From contig CALNXK010000156.1 of the NCBI GenBank assembly GCA_942486035.1, positions 845,001 to 909,000 of the forward strand: 64,000 nucleotides of DNA, written 5' to 3'. Made by a program: the position numbers and the translations under genes. Source of the stretch: Porites lobata. Lineage: Eukaryota; Cnidaria; Anthozoa; Scleractinia; Poritidae. Under the pieces are notes generated by a model that did no database searches, had not been told where the DNA came from, and worked only from the letters and a program-made list of their open reading frames with translations. This document shows positions 1-13,200 of this stretch, piece after piece. Every line of letters starts with the position of its first letter. The stretch's first letter is position 1.

Positions 1-1214
1 ATTTGCTTCATTCCGGTTTCACTGTAAACTTAGTCTGGCAAAGTATTAATCAAATTTTGGTTGCTATAAATTGGTCAAGTTTTGGTTATCACTTGGAGTT
101 TCCTGTTCTAAACATTCTTTTCTGTATGAAAATTAATACACTGTAATAATTACTTAATTTTCAGATTTGTATCAGAGAATAATGAGGGAATGGTAGAATT
201 CACATCGAAATTTACTCAGTGAGCCCAAGGACTGAGTAGCATGAATGAGGATTTTAATGTACAATTGTCTATTAGAGTATTCCGTTCCCTACACAACACC
301 ACTGTCAAGATGACAAAAGGAGTGGTTCTGTTCACGTGTTGTACCTTCTTTATAGATGTTAAAGTTGCAAATTTATCAGAAGTCAAGTTATACATAATCG
401 TGATTTTATTATGATATATTTCTACTGTTATTTACTTTTCAGATTCATATAAGGGGCTAATGAGGGAAACGAGTCCGAGTTGATCCTGTACCTGCCTGAT
501 AGTGATAAAAGCGGTAAGCATCTCGGTTGGTTTCGATTCTGTATATAAATAACCCGAAATAAGCTTTTAACGCCTTTATCATTGCTCAGGCGACTGGAGG
601 CGACCTTTCTGACAAACGTGTTTCCAATTTTCAAATAGCAGACTACTAGTAGTCACCAAATGAGTTGCTGGATGGAGATAAACGTCAATTTCCTCGCACT
701 GTATCATTTGTTTTTACTGTCAAGGCGGTTGCTGATCGGAATAATTTCATCGCCTTAATATTTTCTTGAGATGCTGAGTTAAAAAATTAAATATTAAACA
801 TATTACAGAGAACAGTGGGTTCAGTTGCGGTTTGTGCCCTATCGTGAGACGGATGATCACTAATGTTAGCTAATTTTTACACGATCTTTTGAAGGGGTTA
901 CGACCGAAGTTGATTATAAACGTTTCTTTCGATTTGGTGATGATCGGATAGGAAATGAGTTGTTAACATGTTCAGTTCTGCTACAAATTTACCATTAAAA
1001 TGACTGTGTTCGGAGTAAAAGTTCAAACACGTCTGTAAAGTACTTGCTGAATATCTCGACGTTGTTCTATCTGCTATGTTCAGGCGGTCTGAGAAGCTCG
1101 ATCCAGCAGAAGTAAACTTAGACCTGAATTGTTGAATCAATTGGCGAAGTTTACTGTTAAGAAGCAAGCTTTGACTATAAACTGCCTCCGCTCTCTTTGT
1201 AGGCGTTCGTCGAC
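1..1214. other. 5' flank of MOV10, no gene recognised
   Basis: I find no convincing coding exon on either strand here. Two short stretches resemble each other, around 163-190 and 437-466 (both read TTTCAGATT, then AATGAGGGAA or a close form), so part of it may be dispersed repeat. The open frame antisense to the first MOV10 exon (898-1284) has no family resemblance and is most simply a shadow. The MOV10 promoter and 5' UTR should lie in the last few hundred bases, but I see no clear core motif. Confidence 0.4.
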
Positions 1215-4200
1215 ATGTTTCGATTTCGCTCAAGAACAAGGAGAGGAAATCGCCGAACCATCGATCAAGAGAAAATAGTAGCAAAGACGTTTGTCAAGTT
1301 TTTGGAAGACAAAAATCGCAAAGAAGACATGTTTGTGCACGAACTCAGGGAAATATACCAAGGCGAGTTTTGTCCCTTGTACGAGACACTTGGCGTGTCC
1401 TTTTCAAAGCTTCTAAACACTCTCACCTATCATCTAAACCTGTGCCAACAACTTCAAGATCGCATTGTTTTTGGAGGCGGGGAAGCAGCCGCTCTTCAGC
1501 TATTAACAGTCGATGGATCCGAAGATCTCAACTCCAGTGGGGATGAAAATGATTCAGTTTTAAAGGCGTTAACGCGTGGGCCATATCACTGCAATGTTTG
1601 CAAGCGAAGTTTGGGGAATGAACTTGCTTACAGCAACCATATCTCAGGTTGGAAGCATCGCCAACAGGAAGTCCTCAGAAAGATTCGAAAATCATTGGAG
1701 AAGTAAGTACTTCATACCAGAGATCCGGTGCAGTATTCGGGAAAATGCAAATTATCACGACGGAAACGGGATTTTTGTGATTTTATTCTATTTAATTTTA
1801 CCTTTATTTGACTGCATAATTATTAGCTTTTGCGCATTTTTTTCTGATATGTTTTTTTTTTTAACCAAAAACGGGATGCGGAATGGGGCATTTTGTGACA
1901 AAGGAGCCGGAACACGAGATCAGGAACCTCCCCCTCTGCCAACCGGACCCTGATACTACCCATGATACGTCATTATGAATTAATGAAAGTACGAACAAAC
2001 GATCACACCAAGGACTCGCTTAACGTGAACGAACAAACCGATAAAAAATGTTGCCAGGCAGATCCTGCAGATCCGCCGTGTTTGTTAAAGGACCGCAAAC
2101 ATTTAAACATACATATAGGCCATACTCATTTTAATCAAGACAGTCGAAGAAAAAATGCAACAAAGCATTTGGAAAAAGATATGCGCGAAAATTTCCTGAA
2201 ATGGCCCAGTTAACGTTTCAGTATGCGGCAAAGGATGACTCAATTACTGCCTAAGGAACTGTTGGTTCGAGTCAGAGTGAGGACATGATGTGATTGCAGG
2301 TAGTATAAGGAATCATACGACTTTTCTCATTCAATGTTGAACTCATTTGCACGAGTGTGTTTTGCAAAAAGTATCAAAATAAATCCCAAATTGAACGAGA
2401 AAAGTCGTAAAAAAAAACTCCTTTCATACCAGGAGCCCATTTTTGTGTGCGTGAGTTTGAGCATCTGATTGGTTTTCATATATTTCTATTGTTTGTTAGA
2501 CAACAATAATTTCCTTGGTTTTTGTATTATATTTCCTTCTTTTTGGACTGAGTTTACTAAAAATTGCCTTGCTCTCTGCCAATCAGATTCAATAATTCTT
2601 TATATATTATTAAGCGTGTTACACTAGCCTGTGTAATAGCTACTTACGATGCCAACTAAGCCTCGACAACAGTAACAATATTTATTCAGCTTTTCCAATC
2701 AGAAGAGTATTGCATTGCGAACGATGTGGCATCATCATCGTTTTCTACCTTAGGTCAACAATGCCATAGTTAGACTGTTAAGGAGAGTATGCCCCAGAGC
2801 TCCTTAATTTCAACAGATGCTATCTGATCTCGAAAATGCCTATTGAATAACTTTTTTTTACCTCTTATTCCGTTAGACCAGAACTTGTTTTTGACAAAAA
2901 TGGAATTAGAGTCACTTCTGAACCCCCTGGAGATGAAAATGGCGTCGTTGAACTGAGAGTGGAGAGTGGAACGAACACGGGAGACATTGTGCTGATCATA
3001 GACAACACCAGTGATGAGACAATCACCTTGAAAGACATTACTCTTTTATGGAGCGTCAACTTCTTTAATTATTCGGAAATATCACGTATTCGGGAATGGG
3101 AAAAAAACCTAGAGCCAGGTAACTAAATGTAATGTCGGTTGTTTTGTTTCTTAGTTTCAAGGCTGTGCTTTGTTTTTGTTGTTGCTGTTATTGCTGTTTC
3201 AATGCAGTTGCTTTCTTTTAAAAGTTTCTTCAGGCTATGGACTGATGTTTCGCGTTGTCTTTGTGAAAAAATGGAGATCAGGTGTTTTGAAGGTTGACAA
3301 ACGTCTTCTTAACTGTTTTTTTACTCCTTTGATTTATTGTCTACTCACGTGTTTTGCCTCAAATAAAACATAAAGCATTTTGATATTTACTCTAGTCTAC
3401 TGATAAGGAAGTCAGGTGGCATATGCGCTATATAAGGTGGTCGTCTTGCAAAACTGGGAGAAATGAAAACGTTTTTGCCAGGGTTGTTCAGCCATTGAAT
3501 CAAGTTAGATAAGAATGTACATGACTTTAAGAGCTGTCTACGTGCATATTTCACGGCCTTTTTGCGCCTTGCTTACCAATATCTGCTTAAAAAATTGGAA
3601 GGGTTTTGGCAAGAGGAAATTTAATTACTAACGGGTATGATTAGTTTAGTTTTATTTAGTTCATTGATATTTGTCAGAAAACAAGAGTACATACACACAT
3701 ACATACAAGAAAAAACACAGACACAAAAGTACTCTGAGAGAAGATGAAAACAAACCCCTACAATCGTCTAAGACTATAAAACAAAACAGCCACTAAAGTC
3801 CGACGAGAATAAAAAAAGAAGTTTATTAAAGGAAAACAGTGTGCGCAATGAAAGTGCGCTACCGGTATATCTGCTGTGGTTCAATTTTACCCTTGGTTTA
3901 AATTTTATTTCCCTTTGTTTTTGGGTATGGTAATGTTGAAACAAAGGGAAATAGGATTTAAACCATGGATGAAATTGAACCACAACATTTCTATGGCGGC
4001 CTATAGGAACTGGGCTTGGTTGTGTAATGTTGAACACTGGTAGCATGCTTATTAGAATGAGGGAGACTATTTCATGCATGCCCTAACAGTAACAGCGCTG
4101 GGGAAGTAAGACTTAGTACAAAAATAATCCTGGTTATGAAAAGACAGAAGACGGAAAATTGCAGTTACAAGACCAATCTTGAATTTAACCAAGCTACTAC

Positions 4201-7200
4201 GTCATGAGAAATTCACTGAATAGAAAACACAAAAAAGGAGTGTTAAAAGACACTCAGGGTAAGCGGAGTTTTTGAGCGTAACAACTCGACCGAAAAAAGA
4301 ACTTTTTGTCCCCAGGTGGCCAGAGAAGATTCAGAATTGGCTGCAAAAGGCGCACGGAGTTTGGATATTCTTACGTTCCCGGCGTACTAACCTTCGAAAC
4401 TGAGGATGGTATTGAATTCCATATTCTGAGGTTTCTATCCGTGCGTATCGTCAGCGATTTGTACGATGACCTGAAGCAAACCTCTGAATACCGACCCCCT
4501 GCAAGAGCGGTGGAAATTCCAAGGAATGTCGTTACTGCCTGGGGATTACCCCTCCCACGGTAAGTTTGTATATCCTCAGCGGTTTAAAAGAACGGGGCCT
4601 ACGTGTCATTTTGAGTTTTATCTAAAGGCGTGGTGGTTAGGCTTGGTCAAGGGTTTAGATAAATGACAGAAGTATAAATTATTGTGAAAAATACAACTGC
4701 AAGGACTCAGATCAAACAACGCAAATAGACTGTAGACTTTACAATATTTCGACTGGCCAATACCAGTCTTCATCAACTTTATTAGGACAATTCACCAATT
4801 TACAGAAATATATTTGACAATAATTTATACTTTTTATTCATTTTGACTGATCTCGATGTGTTTTGATCCGACTTTGAGCAAGATTGATCGTACACGGTTT
4901 TTTGCAATGGTGTTGCGACCTTACTTAAACGAAAGAGCTTAATCTTGCTCACGATTGTATTGGGGAAGGTCACTGTAATGTAGGCAGCTTTCTTAAAATC
5001 AGTTTTCTTAGAAAACTAAAAAGAAGTATTTTAAACCCCTGATACGACAACGCATTTAGAAAGGAGGAAAACTGATTCTGTGTCGTCATGTAGAATTATA
5101 AAAAAGTACCTTCAAGTAGTTGTTTTTTGTTAAGAAGTTAGAGTCGTTTAGATCTGAAGACGAGGACGACTACGAGAAAAAATTTAACTTAAGGTTTTTT
5201 CGCGCGTATTCTCAAAAAATATACATCCTGAAAAGCTTCAATTCATCGTACTTTTCTTCAGCAGAAAAGTTAGCATGGCTATTGTTATTGAAGAAGGTTA
5301 TACTTTAAGCCCTTGGCCGATAACTGACTTGTTTCGGCCACCACGATATTCCCGCCAAAACTCGTAGTAGAATGACGACAGCTATCACGGTGTCCCGCCA
5401 AAATGACTCTGGCTCACGCGCGCACACTACTCAGGATTGAGAAGTCTTCGTCCTCGTCTTGAAATCTGAAGGTCTCTATTAGTTGATCAAGTGCAAACCA
5501 CGAAGAAGACCTTGTCAGATTGACGTCATTTCAGTAAAATGCCCAACAACGCGTCTCCGTTTTATAGATTGGCGAGGAATAAACTGATCATGCAGAAGTT
5601 GGACCAGTATGAGATTCCCATCACCCTAAAGGCGCAGGTCGTCAAGAGCAACGAAGTTCGAGAGGGACTGAGGTTTGTATGACCTGGGATATTTAGATTG
5701 TTAACAAGATAGTAACTTCTCAGACGTGCCCTGATCCCGGGGGGGTACTCCCCTATAAAAGTGTCGGAGGTGCTCGTTGGAAACTTTGGAGACCACCCCT
5801 AAAAGGTACCAGAATCTTGTTTATGGGCGTGTCCCAAATTCATTTCCACCCCTAAGAGGTATCATTTCAACAACAAAAAATTAATAATTGGCACTGCAAA
5901 TTTTAATAGCAGTGAATTTAACTTTCGAACACTTTCTTCTCAACGACTTTTTGAAAGAATTGTCATAAATCTTTATCCTAATAAAGCGTATCATTTTTAA
6001 CAGAATTCGTAACAAAACAATGTAGATTAACACTTTGATGGTATGCTGTTATTGACAGTCATATGCCGATGTCCTAGTTTTTCTGCAAACTATAAACATT
6101 GAATACTCCATCACTATCCTTTATTTCGCACGACGAGTACTAAAAAAACAACTGGCGTTTGTTTTATAGCACCCTAGGCGGTAAAGTCCACAAATGTAAA
6201 CCCCTACAAGGTACAACGAACACCCCGGCGTCACTTTATAGGGGAGCACCCCCCGGGGGGGGCCTTATCTGAATCTCAATGGGACACTTGTAGAATAAGG
6301 AAAACTATAGAAAATAAGAAGTTTGGTTTTCCAAAGTATAGAAACTAGAAGAAGCGTGAAGAGTCTACAACTTAGCCTTTTCCAGGCGTTCAGATAGTGG
6401 AGTGTAGCGCGATCTCTTTGCGCCGTCCCCACAATCTGAACGCCTGTAACAGGCTTAGAAAAAAACTCATCTGCCTAGTTGTTTAGTGTATCCGGCATTG
6501 AAGTTAATTGAATTGTCTTCACTTGTCTTGGCCAATTTTGATAAAAGCAATGATTCAGAACTTGTTCAGATTTAAGGTAATCATTGCAGCCATACAAAAA
6601 CGTAATTAAGGCAATCGAAGATACCTTTAAGGTGGAATTCAAACAATTCACTTGTTTTCAGGCAACGACTGGAAAAGGAGTTGACTTTCGACAATTATAA
6701 AGAAAAGTTCGACATGCTATTGCATATTGAAGAAATTCAAATGCAAAAAGACATCAGGAATTACGATATGAAAGGAGTTGAATTTGATCAGGATGGGACA
6801 GACAGAAGGTTTCTCATCTTAAAGGTGAGTGAAAATTTTGCTTGCTCAATGAAGACGAAATGTATTCCAGTGCTCCGACTCACAGCAGTGTACACGTGCA
6901 ATTTGTGATAAACAGTTGAGGCCGCGACAAATTGTTCAACATTCCCGGCTCAGAAGCAGCCTTAAGAACTTCTGCAACATTGCGCGCAATAGATTTCGTC
7001 TTGCTTGTTTACCATTTACAAAACCATTCCAGAAAATCCGGTTGGAAAGCAAAAGGAACACGACTTTTGCGGTCGTTACGGTGGAAAAGTTTTCCTGGAC
7101 AGAATGTTCCAGACGGAAATTTGTTCCTGCCTTTCTTGAAAGCCATCATTGATACCAGTTTCATGCTTTCGTGGCCGTTTTTCGGGTACTAATTTGTGCA

Positions 7201-10200
7201 AATGATACGCGCGATTCCGTGTAGCTTACCATCTACCCAAACTGGAACCGACGTCTTTGCCCATGTAAATGGTAAACAACCCCTATGTCTTTCATCTTTT
7301 AACTTGTTTCATCTTTTGTAATTCTTTTTGTCTCTACAAGTCAATGAGCTTTCAATTCTAGGTCACTCAGACATGCCAGTCGTCTTGTTAGTCGCTCGAA
7401 AAATGATCTGTTCCGCATCGTGAAACCAAAGAAAGTCACATCAGGCAATTTCGAACAGAGTATCGGACCGGCTTTTTTCTAGCCTGTGAACAGGCTCTCT
7501 GTTTGCGGAAAGGGTCAATGTTTTCCCTCCCCTCTCCTCGCGATTTTTTCACCCATTCCCCAAACAGAGAGGCTGTTCACATGTTTGTTCTTTTCCTACT
7601 GTTTAATTTTTAGTGCTGAACAAAAATGGGTGAAATTATTTGAAGATGTCATTATCCTAACACCGCCGTCTAATGCGCAGCTCCGCGCAACACTGAGTCA
7701 ATCTTATAAGATGTTGGTTAATATTTGAAGTGGTTCCAAACCTTTATCCGACTAAGGCTACGAGCAATCTCTCAGGGGAGCTCTCTTCCCCCACCCCCAT
7801 ACCCCTGGGATAGCTGCTCACAGGCTATACCCGACCTTTCTTTGTGTTGATGTGCCCACGCATACTGGTGCTATGCAAACTGTCGTTTATAAAAACATTG
7901 TACATTGTATTATAGTGTAGTATTTCCAGCGTTGAATGCTCCATTCAACCCCAGCGAACATAATTTCCTCCAACAATTATTGATGATGTTCGGCCCGTTG
8001 AGAACTATCGCCCTATCTCTGTTCTGCCAGCGTTGAGCAAAGTTATTGAAAGAGTTGTACATACTCAGCTGAGTATTCATCTAGATCAGCTAGGCTATCT
8101 TTACAAATATCAGTATGTATTTAGGCGTGGCCATAGCACTCAACAGGCTATCGCTCAATTTAATGACTGGGTCCTAGAGGCCATGGACCGCGGGAAAGTT
8201 ACCGGTCTACTGTTTGTTGATATTTCGAAGGCATTTGATTCTCTGAATCACAAAGTTCTCCTGGGGAAGTTAGAGTCTCTCCGATCATATCTTGCTCGAA
8301 GACGTCAAAGAGTATTGAGAAATGGTGAATTATCTCATTGTCGCGTCATCACACACGGAATCCCACAGGAGAGCATTTTGGGCCCTTTGTCATTCAACAT
8401 TTATGTTTTAAACAGCTTGCCAGATGCAGTTAAAAACGCTCAGGTGATTCTGCATGCTGATGACAAAGTATGGATTTGTACAGCGTCAACTTCTGTGGAG
8501 CTGCAAGCCATCTTAGCGCAAGATTTTAATTGGATACGCGACGGGTACAATGAAAACAACTGGCCATAAATGTGAAGAAGACAAAACTCATGCTTGCCAG
8601 GAGTAAGACCATGCTTTCGTTATTTGATGATGTCGACTTACAAATGAATGGTACACATGTTGAGCGTGTGCAATCGTGTTAATATCTTGGAGTAACAATG
8701 GATAAAAAATGAAGCTGGAAGCCACATATTAGTGATTTGTCAAAGAAGCTACAATTGTAGGTCATCGCCTGTCTGTGTTTAACAGAATCTTTTATATGCT
8801 TGATAATAAGACTCGCATTGCGTATTTTAACGGCTTAGTTTTACCCCATTTAGACTGATTTAGACTATGGTGACATTGGATGGGGAGATTAGCCTGGTTT
8901 TAAATCTGAAATGGATCGTTTACAAGCGTTTCAGAATAGATTTGCGAAAAGAATTCTAGGTAATAAGATCTCATCATCCGAAGCACTCAGTTCTCTACAA
9001 TTGATCCCTCTGTCTTGGAGACCTATTACTCACCGATGCTCAGCGGTTCAAAATGCTATTAAAGGGGAAATACCAGAGTACCTAGAGACTTTTAAAGTAA
9101 CTTTAAGAGACTTGCATGGACAAAAAATTAGAAACAGTTACTTACCTACAATTCCGGAATGGGGTAAAGGAACAAGTTACTGTAGATAAATTAGTGACTG
9201 GACAACTCTCCTCAAGGGCAAAGGCAGTACCCTCATTTCTCAGTTATTTTAATATTGCGGATCAGCAGTCAAGCGCCCTACCGACTAAGCTAATTATGCC
9301 CGGGTGTGTTTGCATTGTAGATACCTGGCCTTGCAGAAAATCGTCCGTCCGTGTTGCGTGGCGACAGAATCTACGCTTACGAGGCCGGAGTACTACGACG
9401 ACGATACGAAGGAATTGTACACAAGGTTCAAATGCTGGACGTGAAACTTGGTTTTGACATGAATAAGTACGTTAAAGATTTTGATTTAAGATAAATGACT
9501 GACAGACACACTTCCAGGACCTTGCTACCATAGCAACCTTAGGGGAAAACTTCGCTAAGACAGGAATAGTGCATGGAAACGCATTCTAACCTTGCAGCAA
9601 CCACTGTCTGTGTACCAGTTTAATTTCCAGGCCCCTTGCATTTTCGACAGTCTTTGTCACAGGCTTTACCATGACCAGTTCGAAGGCTATAGCGTATGCT
9701 TGTGATTAAGCTTCTTTCATTCGGGATTGTGTTAAGGTGCCATTTGGCACATTTGCGGAAGCGTTGTGAAACAGTTTTCTGGCGTGCTGAAATCCTTTGA
9801 GCTTGGAGCAGTACTGGAACTTGATTTATCATAGGCTGTAGGGCAAGATTTAGCTATTTTCAAACGCCATAAAATACTTTGACTAGCTAACTGTTTGTTT
9901 AATAACTCTCTGATTTAGACAATAGCCATATTCGAGGAACAATAACCTCTTGATCTTGGCAAAGAGAAGTTCGTCCTTATATATGTTGTTTTTAGGGCGA
10001 CAGAATTAACTGTCTACTAACATTTTTGCCCATAATTTTATCCAGAATGCCATATATGAAGAGAAAAAAGTTTGACATTCAGTTCACATTCAATCGGCTT
10101 CCAGTGCAGATGGAGCACCGGGCATGTGACAGGATTACCCGGACGGAAATGCGCCATGTTCTTTTTCCACGAGAGGACGTTATTCATCAAAGAGCAGAAA

Positions 10201-13200
10201 TGAACAAACACGTCGGGTCAGTTCACTCACACAAAAAAATAAAAGAAAACTTTGTTACGTTTCCAGTCAAATCCTTTCTAATTAATTTAAAAAAATATCG
10301 GCTGTGGTTAGTCTCACTATTCTCTGCTTCCACACCAAACTGTGAAGGTCGCTAAACAGTAAGAAAAGAGGGTGAGAAGTGAGAGGGGGAGGGGTAAGAG
10401 AGGCTTCCACCCTCCGCCTCCCCTCCGCCTCCCCCCCCCCCCGTGCTCCACACTCACGGTCGCTTTCAGATTGCTTGTCCATTGAATAGGCCACTTTGAC
10501 GTAGAGGGTGAGAAGGGGCCGATGTTGTGTCAAATTGCACCATGGGATTGTTTTGGGGCACTATCTCTTCTTTCATTGGATGTTACGAATCTGCGCAGGA
10601 AACTGGGTCACAGTCCCACAGTGCAATTCAACACAACATCTAGCCAGTCTGAGGCGAAAATGGCCGATGTTCAAGTAAAGTACGAGAAAACATAGGCTGT
10701 CGGAAGTCTATTTTATCTTAGCCAAGCGCTGGTGATGTAACAAACTTGCTTCCAATTTTAGGTCCTTTTACGATCGTAACCTGAACAGTGAGCAGAAACA
10801 AGCAGTGCAGAAGATAGTATCTGGTTCGTCTCGTCCAGCCCCTTATCTTGTGTTTGGTCCACCCGGCACTGGAAAAACTGTTACCTTAGTGGAAGCAATC
10901 AAACAGGTCAGCCGTAGTTTTTTTATCAACTTTGGTCAAGTACGACATGATTTTCGTACCAAAGCTTTGAGGGTCTTCTCGACATTCAGAATTTCAGAAT
11001 AACAACGGCCCTTATTGTGTACTCCCCAAGTAAAATTAAAGGTGCTAGTACGAACGTAGTATAGGACGAAACTGCTTTGAGATTCAGTGGGGAATAAATG
11101 CTGTATGGCTGAATCCGTGAGCAGGCAAGATGAAGCGAGTCCTGTGTTCTGATTGGCTACCCGAACAGGCAGTATGAGCCTTCCTTGTCCGCTTGGGATT
11201 TCCAACCTTGGTCCCGCAAGAAAAAAGTTTTCTTTTTGGCCAAACAATAAATCCTCTATTTACCAACTCAAGCTTGTTTGGTCAAGATGCCTGGATACTG
11301 GCCAAATTATTTTGCCGTTTCATTTACCTCGACTTCGTCTCGGTCTATGAAAACGAAAAAAAAAGAACATGGCCGTTATCCAGCCATCTTCACTGAACAA
11401 GCTGGTCAATAACGCACATTTGTTTCGAGAGGACAACGTGTGCGCGACATACTTATCGTAGACACAGTTCTTGTTCAAGATGGGACCGCTATTTTCACGT
11501 GGTCGCGGGAGCCACACCTGAAAGTTCTAGCCTTTTGCAGAGCTTATGTAGTACAATCTTCTTCAGTAGTTTGAAAACCATGGTTATTGGTCCGGCCAAG
11601 GCGACTGAACTTGCTGGACCAGTCTGCTGACTCTTCCACTAAGCTAACCCTGGATACTGGGATTGACATGTCATCTTAAGCCTCTCAGAAAAACTGAAAA
11701 CACTACTATTCATATCTAGTTAAATGTTGTGAAAACATAGCTGACAGCTTCGATGACTGTCAGCCATCTTTATCAAAACTTGAAATCGTCAAAGGTGGCT
11801 GACAGTCATCGAAACTGTCAGCATCATTAAGACTTTTCTTGGCCATGTTTTAATAACATTTAAATATATATTAGCTTCACTAGCCTGATGAATTTCTTCG
11901 AGAAAGACTACTATTCATAAACGAAACACCCGTATAAGCAAGTTGCTTTTTGAATGGTGTAGTAAAAACCCACATACAAAAACCTGCATTTTTCCAAGTT
12001 AGCCCTATATAATTAGTGCTTACAGTGAAAGTAGGTTCCTTAGGTTCTTCGGGAGCGTCGTATTCATCGTAAGAGTTCTATATATTGCTTGTATAAAATA
12101 TGCATATAATATTGTCTAACTGACTACAAACAAATTCAAAGTATATGAAATTGTTATACAGCTCTATACTCGACCCCAGGGCTTTGGAAAAATTACTGGG
12201 GTCGAGATTGATACAACACGAATGTTATTGTTACAGGGAAAAATGGCAGCACCTGTATTTGCACAGTTTAACCACAGGTAGCCCAAGCTCGAAATATGAG
12301 CATCGGCGAGCGACTGATCGGCATTGTTGCTTAACATTCAAAATATAAGGATCTGTATAAGGATCTGTATGGGGAAAAAACCTATCGTTTCTGTAACCTA
12401 CGAAAATGAAAGGAATTCAATAAAAAACAGCTTACCTTACTTAAAATGTGTGTTACGTCTCTCCTCTGTGGTCCACGGGCCAATTTATGGCCGTTTTATG
12501 GGTTTTTAGGTAAACGGTTTTCTCTCTATATAAAGGAAATTTGGTAAACAGTATTTTTGAAGATTAGGTCATGTGCAGGTTTTTAATGTACGATCAGTTG
12601 CTTTTGTTCTTAACTTTACAGGTACATAACCTGATCGACTCGAGTTTTATCCTTGCTTGTGCCCCCGAAAACAGTGCCGCTGACTTGTTGGCTGAACGTT
12701 TGCTGGCTCACGTGGATAAAGGCAAACTGTTCCGGATGTATGCTGCATCAAGACCTTGGGACTTCGTTCCTCAGAAGCTTAAGGTAAAAGTGTTTTGAAC
12801 CGGAAATTGAAAAAATTTTCGGAACCGGATTGCTACCGAATAAAAAAAAACAAGCTTAAAGCAAGTCACACAAACCCACGGCTTCAGTGGCGAAAAATTT
12901 CAAAGCTGTGGGGTTCAAACCAAAAGCTCCAATTGCTCCAACAGGTTTTGTGTGGAGCTGGCGCTTAAAGGAGTGCTTTGCACTCGCCTCGATAGAGAGG
13001 GGCCTCTGAACATTTTGTCGAACACGGCTTTGACAGCACAGGGCTCCGACAGCTATGCCATGTTGGTGAGTTCTACTAAGAGTGGAGGAACTGCCCATGG
13101 CTGCCCCCACTCGCGCGTTGGTGTCAGTGTGTTGGTGTGCATGTCCCTTACTTTAGGTTCGGCTTCTTACCTCACAAAAGCAATTTATGTAACTGTTAAA

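Noticed and set aside
898..1284. 128-codon frame antisense to MOV10 exon 1
   Set aside because: No family likeness; overlaps a well-supported exon on the other strand.
7975..9255. Active retrotransposon
   Set aside because: Frame breaks after the RT core, 5' truncation and an altered catalytic box (HADD).
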